64,000 nucleotides of DNA from Methanobrevibacter sp. (lineage in GTDB: Archaea > Methanobacteriota > Methanobacteria > Methanobacteriales > Methanobacteriaceae). Position 1 is the stretch's first letter, and every line of letters starts with the position of its first letter. The translations under genes and the position numbers were made by a program. The stretch lies in NCBI RefSeq assembly GCF_017406825.1, contig NZ_JAFQXT010000027.1:1-64000 (forward strand). The letters run 5' to 3'. Under the pieces are notes generated by a model. That model worked only from the letters and a program-made list of their open reading frames with translations, did not search any database and had not been told where the DNA came from. This document shows, piece by piece, positions 25,133 to 33,093 of the stretch.

Positions 25133-25684
25133 ATGGCGGAATATTGCAGTAAATGTGGCGAAAAGTTAAAGGAAGATGCAGTATTTTGCGGCAATTGCGG
25201 CGAGAGGGTTCCGGGCAAAAATAGGAAACTATCAAATAATCATATTATTTTAATCGTTGTTATTCTTGTCATTTTAGCTATTTTTTTATCGTACACTTTT
25301 CTTTTTAATCAGACTCAGGTTGTAAAGGTTGATGATGTGCAATTTGAACTGCCTGCAGATTACATCAATGAACCGTTAAGAACCGATGTAAACTATGATG
25401 CAAATGTAAAATCAAGTGCAATGGGATGGAGCAACGACAGGTATTATATAGAAATTGGAGTTACGCAAACCCCTGGTTCAGGTTTCAATAGCGAAGAGGT
25501 GGCTGCAAGTCTCGGCGGAACTCCAACAAAGATGTTTGGATATTCAGGTTATTATCTTGAATATGAAAATGAGGGCTATGCATTCATATTTGGCCTAAGA
25601 GATGAGGTATGCATGATCTATGTATCGGATTATGACGCATTTGATGATGTTAAGGTAATCGGTCAGGATATTTCGCAACGTTAG
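25133..25684 (+). CDS. Zinc-ribbon membrane protein
   Basis: With the ATG at 25133 the protein has 183 residues. An N-terminal double-CxxC zinc ribbon (YCSKCGEKL and FCGNCGERV) is followed by a positively charged linker, one membrane helix (about residues 35-58), and an outer domain of about 120 residues containing VDDVQFELPADYINEP and YSGYYLEYENEG. A similar ribbon-helix-outer-domain layout is seen in the protein at 51567. The outer domain resembles small lipoprotein-like folds but is not recognised. It follows metE with 5 bp between stop and start. Confidence 0.75.
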   Translation: MAEYCSKCGEKLKEDAVFCGNCGERVPGKNRKLSNNHIILIVVILVILAIFLSYTFLFNQTQVVKVDDVQFELPADYINEPLRTDVNYDANVKSSAMGWSNDRYYIEIGVTQTPGSGFNSEEVAASLGGTPTKMFGYSGYYLEYENEGYAFIFGLRDEVCMIYVSDYDAFDDVKVIGQDISQR

Positions 25685-25732
25685 ACTAGCATTCATATTT
25701 ACAGTCCTTTTCATGTTTTGATTAAATATCTC

Positions 25733-25741
25733 TTTTTTTTT
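25733..25741 (+). terminator. Poly-T terminator
   Basis: A run of nine T follows the zinc-ribbon gene by about 48 bp, typical of archaeal factor-independent termination, and closes the metE operon. Confidence 0.55.
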
Positions 25742-25772
25742 AAACTAAAAATAGAAAATTAGTTCGATAATG

Positions 25773-25811
25773 GCATGCAAGTGAGTGCTTACATGCGGAA
25801 ATGTTTATATA
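25773..25811 (+). promoter_or_regulatory. Palindromic operator and TATA box before a small gene
   Basis: Bases 25773-25796 form an imperfect 24-bp palindrome with outer half-sites GCATG and CATGC, then AAG and CTT at positions 7-9 and 16-18. TATA box TTTATATA begins 8 bp after it (25804-25811). The expected transcription start is near 25835 and the small gene starts at 25872. The position immediately upstream of TATA suggests a regulator-binding site. Confidence 0.6.
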
Positions 25812-25871
25812 TGGACTGATATAAACTATAGAATAGATTTAGTTAATAAATGAACTAAAGGAAGTGAAAGG

Positions 25872-26045
25872 ATGAATATCATTGAATCTGTTAAAAAAAT
25901 CGCGACCGTTTTGGATGCTCCTCAAGTTGAACCGTACACAATCGAAAAGTTCAATAAGAAAACTGGCGAAATAGAAAAAATCCATATAATCCCAGTTTCT
26001 GCCGGTGGGGTTTCATACAATTCATACCCATCATATTTATATTAA
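25872..26045 (+). CDS. Small protein, 57 residues
   Basis: The ATG has a good ribosome binding site (GAAGTGAAAGG) and a promoter with palindrome upstream, so this short reading frame is likely real. The protein begins MNIIESVKKIATVLDAPQVE, has a charged middle (EKFNKKTGEIEKIHII) and ends in an unusual tail rich in Ser, Gly and Tyr (AGGVSYNSYPSYLY). It has no signal peptide and no Cys. I do not recognise a family. The Tyr-rich tail could be a binding tag. It lies between the metE operon and cbiF. Confidence 0.65.
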   Translation: MNIIESVKKIATVLDAPQVEPYTIEKFNKKTGEIEKIHIIPVSAGGVSYNSYPSYLY

Positions 26046-26110
26046 TAATCTTCTTTTACAAAGCATTGAGTTAAAAAGTAGAAATTTTGGGAAATTATTC
26101 TATTTCCCAT

Positions 26111-26863
26111 TTAACGATATTCATGTTTAAAGTTTTTGTCATATAGCTTGGATGCATTAAAGTCACCAGGGTCTAACACATCTCCCACTACAATCATTGC
26201 AGTCTTTGTTATATTGGCATCTTTAACTTTTTGTGCAATATCCGCAAGGGTTCCTCTAATTATTTGCTGGTCTGGCCAAGTGGCTTTTTTGACAACTGCA
26301 ATTGGAGTGGTCTCTTCATAACCTACAAGCAATTCATCAACCACCTTGTCAATCATACCAATCCCTAAAAAAATGCACATGGTCGCATGATGCTTTGAAA
26401 AACTGGCAATGCTTTCACCATCAGGCTTTGGAGTTCTGCCTTCAGGACGGGTTATAATAACACTTTGTGAAATCTCCGGTAAAGTTAATTCCGCTTCCAA
26501 AACACTGGCGGTTCCAAATAATGAGCTGACACCTGGAATAATCTCATAGTCAATGTCATGTTTTTTCAATTCACGAATCTGTTCGGCAATGGCTCCATAG
26601 ATTGAAGGGTCTCCTGTGTGTACGCGGGCAACCAATTTGCCTTCACTAACCGCTTCAGTGATTATTGCATCGGTTTCTTCTAGATTTAGGTATGCGCTAT
26701 TGTGAATTTCACAGTCTTCTTTTGCAGGGCATAATACATTTTTATTTACCAGTGAGCCCGCATATATTATTACATCAGCTTTTTCAATAACATTTCTTCC
26801 TTTGACAGTGATTAAATCAGGATCTCCAGGTCCCGCACCGACAAAAATTACTTTACCTTTCAT
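26111..26863 (-). CDS. cbiF: Cobalt-precorrin-4 C11-methyltransferase CbiF
   Basis: This 250-residue SAM-dependent tetrapyrrole methylase acts in anaerobic corrinoid synthesis, methylating C-11 of cobalt-precorrin-4. Family motifs are VGAGPGDPDLITVKG (residues 6-20), ADVIIYAGSLV, the SAM loop HTGDPSIYGA (about 83-92), IPGVSS and the late VVGDVLDP. YAGSLV and the overall length fit CbiF/CobM rather than CbiL or CbiH. Methanogens need corrinoid for Mtr. The gene stands alone on this strand and has no clear ribosome binding site. Confidence 0.93.
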   Translation of the reverse strand: MKGKVIFVGAGPGDPDLITVKGRNVIEKADVIIYAGSLVNKNVLCPAKEDCEIHNSAYLNLEETDAIITEAVSEGKLVARVHTGDPSIYGAIAEQIRELKKHDIDYEIIPGVSSLFGTASVLEAELTLPEISQSVIITRPEGRTPKPDGESIASFSKHHATMCIFLGIGMIDKVVDELLVGYEETTPIAVVKKATWPDQQIIRGTLADIAQKVKDANITKTAMIVVGDVLDPGDFNASKLYDKNFKHEYR

Positions 26864-26960
26864 AATGTTATTTTTACATAAAATATTATTTAATGATTTT
26901 GCATCAAAATTTATCTTTATTCAGAGCAAATTTTATTAATTTCTAAAATAATTTAAAAAT

Positions 26961-27353
26961 ATGGATAATAAAGGCTTTATTTCAATAGAATATTTATTTT
27001 CATTATTCATTGTTATAATTATTGCTTGCGGAATGTTATTTTATGCATCCTCAGCAATTTCATCAGATTTCAGTATTGAAAATAGCTTAACCCATAGGCT
27101 GATTCTTGATGATGTGGCAAATCAGATTGCTCAGGTAAACTCCAATGGCGTCGGCTATTCCAAGTATCTTGAACTTCCGGGCGACAGAGGATATTTTGAA
27201 ATAACAGTTGATAAAAATAAGCTGACAATCGAATACGATGACAAAAAAGGCGAAACACTGATTCCCCTAACCCATATGAACTCAAAATATAGGCTAATTA
27301 GCGGCAGAAGCTATATTATTACAAAAACATCAGACGGGATTGTGATAACATGA
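26961..27353 (+). CDS. Class III signal-peptide pilin-like protein
   Basis: This 130-residue protein begins with a short charged leader then KGFISIEYLFSLF and a hydrophobic stretch (residues 5-32). It follows the class III (type IV pilin) pattern in which the prepilin peptidase cuts before the QxSxE-like motif; here Q is replaced by F. The rest is a small beta-rich outer domain. It overlaps the next, similar gene by 4 bp (ATGA), so the two are probably made together as minor pilins or a surface complex. There is no ribosome binding site, and the AT-rich upstream sequence suggests a leaderless start. Confidence 0.75.
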   Translation: MDNKGFISIEYLFSLFIVIIIACGMLFYASSAISSDFSIENSLTHRLILDDVANQIAQVNSNGVGYSKYLELPGDRGYFEITVDKNKLTIEYDDKKGETLIPLTHMNSKYRLISGRSYIITKTSDGIVIT

Positions 27354-27847
27354 TGGACAATAAGGCCCAGATTTCAGCGGAATTTCTGTTTTTATTCGGC
27401 ATATTGATACTGATTGTCATGTTGTCGATAATCTTTATTGCAGAGGAGCAGGAGCTGAACATTGCAATGGCAGCCGCCCGCAGCGGAGCGGTTGAAGGCG
27501 TTTCAACATCATCTGCCGCAATCTATCCGGCAGACACATATAGAGATTATTCCAATTCAAAGACAAGTTTGCTGTATCCATATTCGGTTGAAATAATAAA
27601 CGTATCATATACTGAACTTGGACATGATGTCAGCTATGACAAGAAGAAAATACAATTCAGGGTCTATGCCAGAACTTCGGCTAGGTTTGATAATGAGGAA
27701 CTGATTTCCATAGGGGATAGGATAAATTATAACTTAAGAAAATCTCTGGCAATCAGTTTCAACTCCACTGATTCGACAAATAAATTATACAATCCGGTCT
27801 TTTCTTCCCATTATGTTTACACAACCGCTAATGTTAAATGGGTTTAG
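27350..27847 (+). CDS. Class III signal-peptide (DUF361-type) pilin-like protein
   Basis: This 165-residue protein has the N-terminal motif KAQISAEFLFLFG followed by a hydrophobic helix (to about residue 30). It matches the QxSxEFL motif of archaeal pilins processed by EppA-type peptidases. The helix is followed by a Ser/Tyr-rich outer domain. No other pilus assembly genes (ATPase, platform) are nearby, so it probably uses machinery encoded elsewhere. It is translationally coupled to the preceding paralogue. Confidence 0.8.
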   Translation: MMDNKAQISAEFLFLFGILILIVMLSIIFIAEEQELNIAMAAARSGAVEGVSTSSAAIYPADTYRDYSNSKTSLLYPYSVEIINVSYTELGHDVSYDKKKIQFRVYARTSARFDNEELISIGDRINYNLRKSLAISFNSTDSTNKLYNPVFSSHYVYTTANVKWV

Positions 27848-27862
27848 CGATAATCATTAATT

Positions 27863-28243
27863 ATGACTAGATATGAAAAAGGCAAAGAAACTTTAGAGAA
27901 TATTCAGGAAAGGTCAGTTGAAGAAATATTCAAAGACCTGGAGGACATTGCGCCTGACCTGTCAAGATTCGTCATTGAATTTCCATATTCCGAAATCTAC
28001 ACACGTGAAGAACTTGATTTGAAAACCCGTGAGATATGCACTGTTGCGGCACTGACAGTTTTGGGAACCGTTGCCCAGCTCAAAGACCACATCAACGCTG
28101 CCTTGAATGTCGGAAATTCACCAAGAGAAATCGTTGAGATAATTATGCAGATGAGTGCCTATTGCGGTTTTCCAAAATCAATCAATGCAATGGTGGCTGC
28201 AAAAGAGGTATTTGCACAAAGGGAACTGCTTCCTCTGGAATGA
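27863..28243 (+). CDS. Carboxymuconolactone decarboxylase-family protein
   Basis: This 126-residue helical protein has the CMD/AhpD-like motif TREICTVAALTVLG followed by QLKDHINAALNVG (residues 55-82), with the conserved Glu, Cys and His. It then shows SPREIVEIIMQMSAYCGFP. Family members are decarboxylases or peroxide-related enzymes; in methanogens they are usually unassigned. It lies in a short operon with the small Cys-rich protein 4 bp downstream. Confidence 0.85.
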   Translation: MTRYEKGKETLENIQERSVEEIFKDLEDIAPDLSRFVIEFPYSEIYTREELDLKTREICTVAALTVLGTVAQLKDHINAALNVGNSPREIVEIIMQMSAYCGFPKSINAMVAAKEVFAQRELLPLE

Positions 28244-28247
28244 GAAT

Positions 28248-28496
28248 ATGAGAATCGACGGGATTAACATTTCAGATACTGGCGGTGACAGGGTATGCTT
28301 GAACTGCAAGCATTGGCAAACGGATGTTCAACTGAAAGGCCCTGCCAATGGTGTCATTTGCCGTTTAACCAAAGAACATACAAATCCTACTGACACATGT
28401 AGCCAGTTTTCACCTAACAGCACCTTTGACAGCCTGCAGGATCCAAACAAGTATCATGACAAAAAGCATAAACTCAATGTCTTTAAAAGATTCTAA
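28248..28496 (+). CDS. Small Cys-rich protein, 82 residues
   Basis: Starting at the ATG 4 bp after the previous stop, this 82-residue protein has CLNCKHW near residue 17, then VICRLTKEH and DTCSQF. That gives four Cys in a CxxC-x(n)-C-x(n)-C pattern that could hold zinc or an Fe-S cluster. A longer frame from 28155 would run inside the previous gene and is rejected. I do not recognise a family. Its position suggests a role together with the CMD-family protein. Confidence 0.7.
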   Translation: MRIDGINISDTGGDRVCLNCKHWQTDVQLKGPANGVICRLTKEHTNPTDTCSQFSPNSTFDSLQDPNKYHDKKHKLNVFKRF

Positions 28497-28502
28497 AATT
28501 AA

Positions 28503-29264
28503 TCAGATTTTGAAGATTTTTCGAGCGTTTTTGGTGGTTATCTCATCAACGGCACTTATATTCATATCCTTTATCTCAGCAATTTTTGCAACGGCTTTTG
28601 CAACATTTGCAGGTTCATTTCTTTCTTCCTTTGTCATTGCTAAGTAGGGACTGTCCGTTTCAGTTAAAACATAATCCAAATCTATCTTTTCAATCAAATC
28701 CTGGTGGTGTTGGGAATAGCAGAGCATTGTTGAAAAGCTCATTACGCAATTGTCCATATTCATGATTTTTTTAGCGGTTTTCAGGCTTCCGCCATAGCAG
28801 TGGAAAACAAAATATGGAATATCTTCATATTCGGGGATTATATTGACAGCCTTTTTCTCGCAATCTCTCACATGCATCACTATAGGAACCTTATATTCAT
28901 TGGCAAGTTCCAAAAATCCTTTAAAAATTTCCTGCTGTCTTTCACGCAATGCCTTGTCGGTTACATAAAAATAGTCCATTCCGACTTCGCCGACAGCAAC
29001 AATGTAATCCAAATATTTTTTAATATTCTCATGGGCAATTCGGATATCCTCTTCGGTGGCATTCTGCGAACTCACAGGATGAAAACCAAATGTCGGATAA
29101 ATAAAACCTTTATAATCCTTTGAAAGTTGCAATACTTCCATATTGCTGTCATTGCTGTATCCGGAAACGATTACATTGTCTAATCTGTCCTGAGCTCGTT
29201 TGATGACATCCTCACGGTCATCATCGAAATCCTTAAAATCAATATGGCAATGGGTATCTATCAT
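28503..29264 (-). CDS. TatD-family metal-dependent hydrolase
   Basis: This 253-residue amidohydrolase-fold protein has the metal ligands in IDTHCHIDF (residues 2-10), a Glu in VGEVGMDYF, His in IVMHVRDCE and FHCYGG, and the closing TETDSPYL. TatD proteins act as DNases or have D-aminoacyl hydrolase-like roles. It sits 3 bp after uppS and completes the mtxX-uppS-tatD run. Confidence 0.93.
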   Translation of the reverse strand: MIDTHCHIDFKDFDDDREDVIKRAQDRLDNVIVSGYSNDSNMEVLQLSKDYKGFIYPTFGFHPVSSQNATEEDIRIAHENIKKYLDYIVAVGEVGMDYFYVTDKALRERQQEIFKGFLELANEYKVPIVMHVRDCEKKAVNIIPEYEDIPYFVFHCYGGSLKTAKKIMNMDNCVMSFSTMLCYSQHHQDLIEKIDLDYVLTETDSPYLAMTKEERNEPANVAKAVAKIAEIKDMNISAVDEITTKNARKIFKI

Positions 29265-29267
29265 GGT

Positions 29268-30032
29268 CTATACTCCAAACCTACGATCTCTTGCTTGATA
29301 TGACCTGATTGCTCTTATAAAATCAACTTTCCTAAGTTCCGGCCATAATGTTTCACAGAAATACAATTCAGAGTAGGAGGATTGCCAAAGCAGGAATCCG
29401 CTTAAACGTTCTTCGCCGCTGGTACGGATAATCAGGTTAGGGTCATCCAACCCTCCTGTGTAGAGGTTTTTACTTACTAATTCCTCATCAACGTCATCAA
29501 TTGTGATTTTGCCTGCCTGCACATCAGCAATTATTTTTTTGAATGAATCGATAATCTCCAAACGTCCGTCATATCCGATTGCTATATTGAATAATCTTTT
29601 ATCGTAATGCGCTGTTGCATCTTCAGCTTCTCTTATTGCGTCGCGCACACTTTCCGGAATTAATTCAGTTCTGCCCACCACTTTCACTTTCACTTCGTTT
29701 TTGTGTATTTTTTCGTGGTCAACTAATCTTTTGAAGTTTTTAACGAACAGTTTCATTAATCCCTCAACTTCGTGTTGCGGTCTGTTGAAGTTTTCTGTTG
29801 AAAAGGCATATACGGTAATGATTTCGATTCCAAGCTCAATACTCCAATCGAGAACCTTTTCCAATGTGTCAACGCCTATCTCATGGCCTTTGACAACGTC
29901 CATGTTTCCCTGAAGTCTTGAGTATCTTCTGTTCCCGTCCATTATTATAGCGACATGTTTCGGCATTTTCTCTGGTTTCAAGTCACGAGTAATGTACCAT
30001 TCATAAAGTCTATAAAGTATATTTTCTCCCAT
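29268..30032 (-). CDS. uppS: cis-Polyprenyl diphosphate synthase UppS
   Basis: This enzyme extends farnesyl or geranylgeranyl diphosphate with cis isoprene units to make the lipid carrier used in glycan assembly. Motifs are [14 protein letters not shown] (pyrophosphate and Mg site), [12 protein letters not shown], and [18 protein letters not shown] with SELYF. The ATG at 30032 (MGENILYRL) lies after AGTGAT; the GTG at 30041 would abut the mtxX stop and is less likely. Size (254 residues) is normal. The product would serve the surface polymer enzymes encoded later in the window. Confidence 0.94.
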   Translation of the reverse strand: MGENILYRLYEWYITRDLKPEKMPKHVAIIMDGNRRYSRLQGNMDVVKGHEIGVDTLEKVLDWSIELGIEIITVYAFSTENFNRPQHEVEGLMKLFVKNFKRLVDHEKIHKNEVKVKVVGRTELIPESVRDAIREAEDATAHYDKRLFNIAIGYDGRLEIIDSFKKIIADVQAGKITIDDVDEELVSKNLYTGGLDDPNLIIRTSGEERLSGFLLWQSSYSELYFCETLWPELRKVDFIRAIRSYQARDRRFGV

Positions 30033-30041
30033 TCTTATCAC

Positions 30042-30755
30042 TTATTCTGATAATTGGTTAGCTAATATTAAACTGCGGACATAACCATCTATGCTTTGGT
30101 CTCGGCTTGTGTCGATGTATACTCTATCGATTCCAAATGTAACGGCACCATAACTTGGCCAGGAGCTAAGTAAAACAAGTGTTCTGAAAATGATATTCCC
30201 CACCCTGCCGTTAGGTGCAATGATAATGTTGGATTTGCTGTTGATGGCTTTTTCTATTAGAATAAAGTAATTTGTAACTTCTTCGGAAGTGTTTTCTTCG
30301 ATGAGTTTTGTTAATTTTTTGCTGTCTATGATGGAGTTTGAAACTTCGCTTCCCCGTCCGAAGTCATCCTCCCTTCCTTCAGCAAGAATTGCAATTTTAG
30401 GTTTTTTACCAACTTTTTTGAGAAAATCAATACAGTTCTGGGTAATTTCAAATCTTTCCTCTATGTCTTTTCCCTCATCAATTCCGACAGGAGATAACAG
30501 GAATTCATAGTCGTCTCCATTAACGTAGGTCGCTCTTGATAGATTGGGATAGTATTCTTTAAGTTCCTGCATGATATTTGATGCCGGAAGTGATCCACGA
30601 ACTACTGCATCGACTTTATCATCTAAAACTGCTTTTACTAAGTCTTCATCTTTATATATTAGTTTTATGTCCGTATTTGGGTGTTTTTCTTTGAAAATAT
30701 GGCATGCCTGAATAATATTTTCATTTTCACCAACACCAATAGCTATTGTTTTCAT
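30042..30755 (-). CDS. mtxX: Methanogenesis marker protein MtxX (marker protein 4)
   Basis: This 237-residue protein matches MtxX, named for its nearness to methyltransferase genes and listed as methanogenesis marker 4. It has a phosphotransacetylase-like alpha/beta look with VDAVVRGSLPASN, LSPVGIDEGKD, EGREDDFGRGSEVS and IIAPNGRVGNIIFRTL. Its reaction is not known. It starts the mtxX-uppS-tatD run; uppS begins 9 bp after its stop. Confidence 0.88.
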   Translation of the reverse strand: MKTIAIGVGENENIIQACHIFKEKHPNTDIKLIYKDEDLVKAVLDDKVDAVVRGSLPASNIMQELKEYYPNLSRATYVNGDDYEFLLSPVGIDEGKDIEERFEITQNCIDFLKKVGKKPKIAILAEGREDDFGRGSEVSNSIIDSKKLTKLIEENTSEEVTNYFILIEKAINSKSNIIIAPNGRVGNIIFRTLVLLSSWPSYGAVTFGIDRVYIDTSRDQSIDGYVRSLILANQLSE

Positions 30756-30868
30756 TAATTTATGTATATTATCTTTTTATAAATTAAAGTTTTCTAATTT
30801 TTGGGGTTATGTGAAAAATTTTTAAATAATTAAAATGAAAGTATTATTAACTTGTGGGGATTTTGCAC

Positions 30869-32062
30869 ATGACAAGTATAAAAGAATTATCAAAATACAG
30901 CAGAGTAGACAGGGAAAAATCCTTAATGATTGATGAAGTCTTAAAGGAATATGAAGAGCCAATGCTTGAAGAAAAGCTATTGCTAAAAGAGCTGCATGAA
31001 GATATATCATTCTCTTTTAAATTATCAAAAGTAGAATGTGATGATATATATGCTTCCAGTTCTGATAGCCTTCCATCAAAATACTGTCCGAAATGCGGTC
31101 GTGAATTTCCGGAAGGTGAAAATGTCTGTTTCGATTGTCTGGTTCATTTAAAGGAAATCTCAGATAAAGTGGATGTCAGCGAAATTAAATCAGCTCCCAA
31201 ATTCATATTTAATGGAGAAAATGATTTTGAAGACTTCAATAGATTATTAAATAAGGAAAATCTCGTGAAAATCAATGAATTCGATTTCTCTATCGATGAT
31301 TTTTCAGATATTGTGAAGGATATCAAGTCCCAGGCATTCAGAAATTTTGATGACCTTGTTAAAGCAAACGAGATAGATTTTGATTCACTTGACATTCTTG
31401 ATAAGGTTATTCTATTTACAAAATCATTTGTCAAAGTCGAGTATAAATCATTTGGCGGGCAATTGGGTTATTTTGAAACAGGCACAATATTCATCGATGA
31501 CAGACAAACCAAATCTCTTCAAATCACCACTCTGATTCATGAACTGTCCCATTTCTTAATTCAGGAAATTCTGATTCATATCCTATGCACAATATTGGAT
31601 GCTTCCAGAAATTCCTTCATGGAAGTGTTGTCCTCGTTCATTTTATCATATGCACCATTCACTCAACTTATTGACGAGTATTCCGCCCATAATGTTGAGG
31701 GAAGATTCACTGTTTTTGGTTTTCAGGACTACTCATCATATAAACAGATTGAGCAAAGTCTGAATGGTGAAATGTCATTTGAGGAAATCGAAATAATAAA
31801 ATCCATCGGAAACACATTCGCAATCAACATTAAGGAAATATTGGAGGCATTGATCGACAGGGATTTACGTGAGGAAATCAAAGAACAATTTTTAAGTGAT
31901 GTTCTGGATAGGCCTAACTACAATGCCTTGAAAATGGAAAACTGCCAAATCCTAAACGATGAAGGATTCATCAAGGCTATCTGGCTGATTTTAAATGACG
32001 GATGTGAAGTTGCAAGCTCCAATATCGAGAAGTTGGACGAGCTCAAAGAAATATTTACATAA
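30869..32062 (+). CDS. Zinc-ribbon protein with HExxH metallopeptidase-like domain
   Basis: From the ATG at 30869 (upstream GTGGGGA; the frame start at 30854 is less likely) the protein has 397 residues. A zinc ribbon at C73, C76, C87, C90 (CPKCGREF and CFDC) is followed by a linker and a candidate zincin: IHELSHFL with H224, E225, H228, and IDEYSAH with E270 as a possible third zinc ligand, 42 residues on. That spacing recalls minigluzincins such as IrrE. There is no signal peptide or clear membrane segment, so it acts in the cytoplasm. I do not recognise the family. Two small genes follow closely, forming an operon of unknown purpose. Confidence 0.75.
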   Translation: MTSIKELSKYSRVDREKSLMIDEVLKEYEEPMLEEKLLLKELHEDISFSFKLSKVECDDIYASSSDSLPSKYCPKCGREFPEGENVCFDCLVHLKEISDKVDVSEIKSAPKFIFNGENDFEDFNRLLNKENLVKINEFDFSIDDFSDIVKDIKSQAFRNFDDLVKANEIDFDSLDILDKVILFTKSFVKVEYKSFGGQLGYFETGTIFIDDRQTKSLQITTLIHELSHFLIQEILIHILCTILDASRNSFMEVLSSFILSYAPFTQLIDEYSAHNVEGRFTVFGFQDYSSYKQIEQSLNGEMSFEEIEIIKSIGNTFAINIKEILEALIDRDLREEIKEQFLSDVLDRPNYNALKMENCQILNDEGFIKAIWLILNDGCEVASSNIEKLDELKEIFT

Positions 32063-32084
32063 CTTGAAGACATATACTATATGT

Positions 32085-32378
32085 ATGAATATTGAAGAAA
32101 GAATTTTGAAATTAAATCAGGAACACGCTAACGAAACCATCGACATCAATGAGGTACTTTTAACAATCGTAACCAAATTCCAACTCTTCGAACCTTGCAG
32201 TTACTTGTCAGAGGATGAGGAATGGGTGGATGTGGTTATAGTGTCACTGGAGTCAAATGAGATGTCACAGCCATTATGCATCAAAAAAAGCGAAATAACC
32301 AGTTTCGGAATTTTTAAACGCGAAGAGATTGAAGTCGAATTCGTCACTCAAAAGGGATCTGAGGATTTATACCAATGA
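32085..32378 (+). CDS. Hypothetical protein, 97 residues
   Basis: This small acidic soluble protein begins MNIEERILKLNQEHANET and is rich in Glu and Ser. It has a mixed alpha/beta look (VDVVIVSLES, EITSFGIFKREEIEVEFV) and two Cys. No family is recognised. The ATG at 32085 lies 22 bp after the zincin gene; another ATG at 32081 is in a different frame. It overlaps the next gene by 4 bp (ATGA), which indicates coupled translation and a joint function with the zincin-like protein. Confidence 0.65.
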   Translation: MNIEERILKLNQEHANETIDINEVLLTIVTKFQLFEPCSYLSEDEEWVDVVIVSLESNEMSQPLCIKKSEITSFGIFKREEIEVEFVTQKGSEDLYQ

Positions 32379-32665
32379 ATGAAATTTTTTTGGATGATGA
32401 TTTTGATGTTGAAAATACATCAAATCACATCAATCATATAATGTCAAAGTGGTCAATTCAGTTTCTGGACATCAACGGTCCCAATTGGGTAATCTATGAT
32501 TATGATATGGAAGTGAAATACGTCTTTTTCTTCCACGTTGACTTTGAAGACATTGAAACAAGAATAAAACTGGAAGATTTGAAACTGAATGTCATACATC
32601 ACATTGAATCCCTAAAGGATGAAACAAATTATAGGGATAATCTTATCAATGCAGTATTTCTCTAA
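32375..32665 (+). CDS. Hypothetical protein, 96 residues
   Basis: This small acidic soluble protein has aromatic-rich stretches (WSIQFLDINGPNWVIYDY, VKYVFFFHVDFEDIETR). No family is recognised and no metal motif is visible. It is the last gene of the operon led by the zinc-ribbon/HExxH protein and starts inside the stop codon of its neighbour. The three genes could encode a peptidase-like protein and its two partners, but this is a guess from layout. Confidence 0.62.
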   Translation: MNEIFLDDDFDVENTSNHINHIMSKWSIQFLDINGPNWVIYDYDMEVKYVFFFHVDFEDIETRIKLEDLKLNVIHHIESLKDETNYRDNLINAVFL

Positions 32666-32692
32666 AAAAAATAAAAAAAGAAAGAATTAAAA

Positions 32693-33055
32693 TTATTTAA
32701 TTCTTGTATTGTAATATCTTACGCCATCAGTGTCGTAAGTGTACCATCTGTTAAATTCATCATCGTAACCTTCACCGATTACAGTTACATATGAGTCGCT
32801 TTGAGGATTGTATACCCTGTAGGTCTGATTGGTTGTATTGGTGTCATTTCCAGTGGAATTATCGTCTACAGCAGTGTCATTAGTAACATTTCCATCTTTA
32901 TCAATCATAATAACTGTATTATTTTGTGTTTTGTTTTCGATGGTGATATTTTCAACAGCATCATCATTGCCATTTGAAGCGATGTATGCACCAAGTGCTA
33001 TAAGTATGATTACTAAAACGGCAATTGCAATTAAAATAATTTTATTTTTATCCAT
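32693..33055 (-). CDS. Small membrane-anchored protein
   Basis: The protein (120 residues from the ATG at 33055, preceded by AAGGTG) has one N-terminal membrane helix (KIILIAIAVLVIILIALGAY). A Thr/Asn/Asp-rich outer linker and a short Tyr-rich ending follow. The outer part has many N-x-T/S sequons, which are possible N-glycosylation sites. The gene is short and unassigned, with an A-rich tract after it that acts as T-rich terminator on this strand (32665-32686). Confidence 0.72.
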   Translation of the reverse strand: MDKNKIILIAIAVLVIILIALGAYIASNGNDDAVENITIENKTQNNTVIMIDKDGNVTNDTAVDDNSTGNDTNTTNQTYRVYNPQSDSYVTVIGEGYDDEFNRWYTYDTDGVRYYNTRIK

Positions 33056-33093
33056 TTTTATCACCTTGGTTATATTTTAGACTAAACTACTAT

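Noticed and set aside
28155-28247. Upstream extension of the small Cys-rich protein
   Set aside because: It runs within the carboxymuconolactone decarboxylase gene in another frame; the ATG at 28248 directly after that stop is better.
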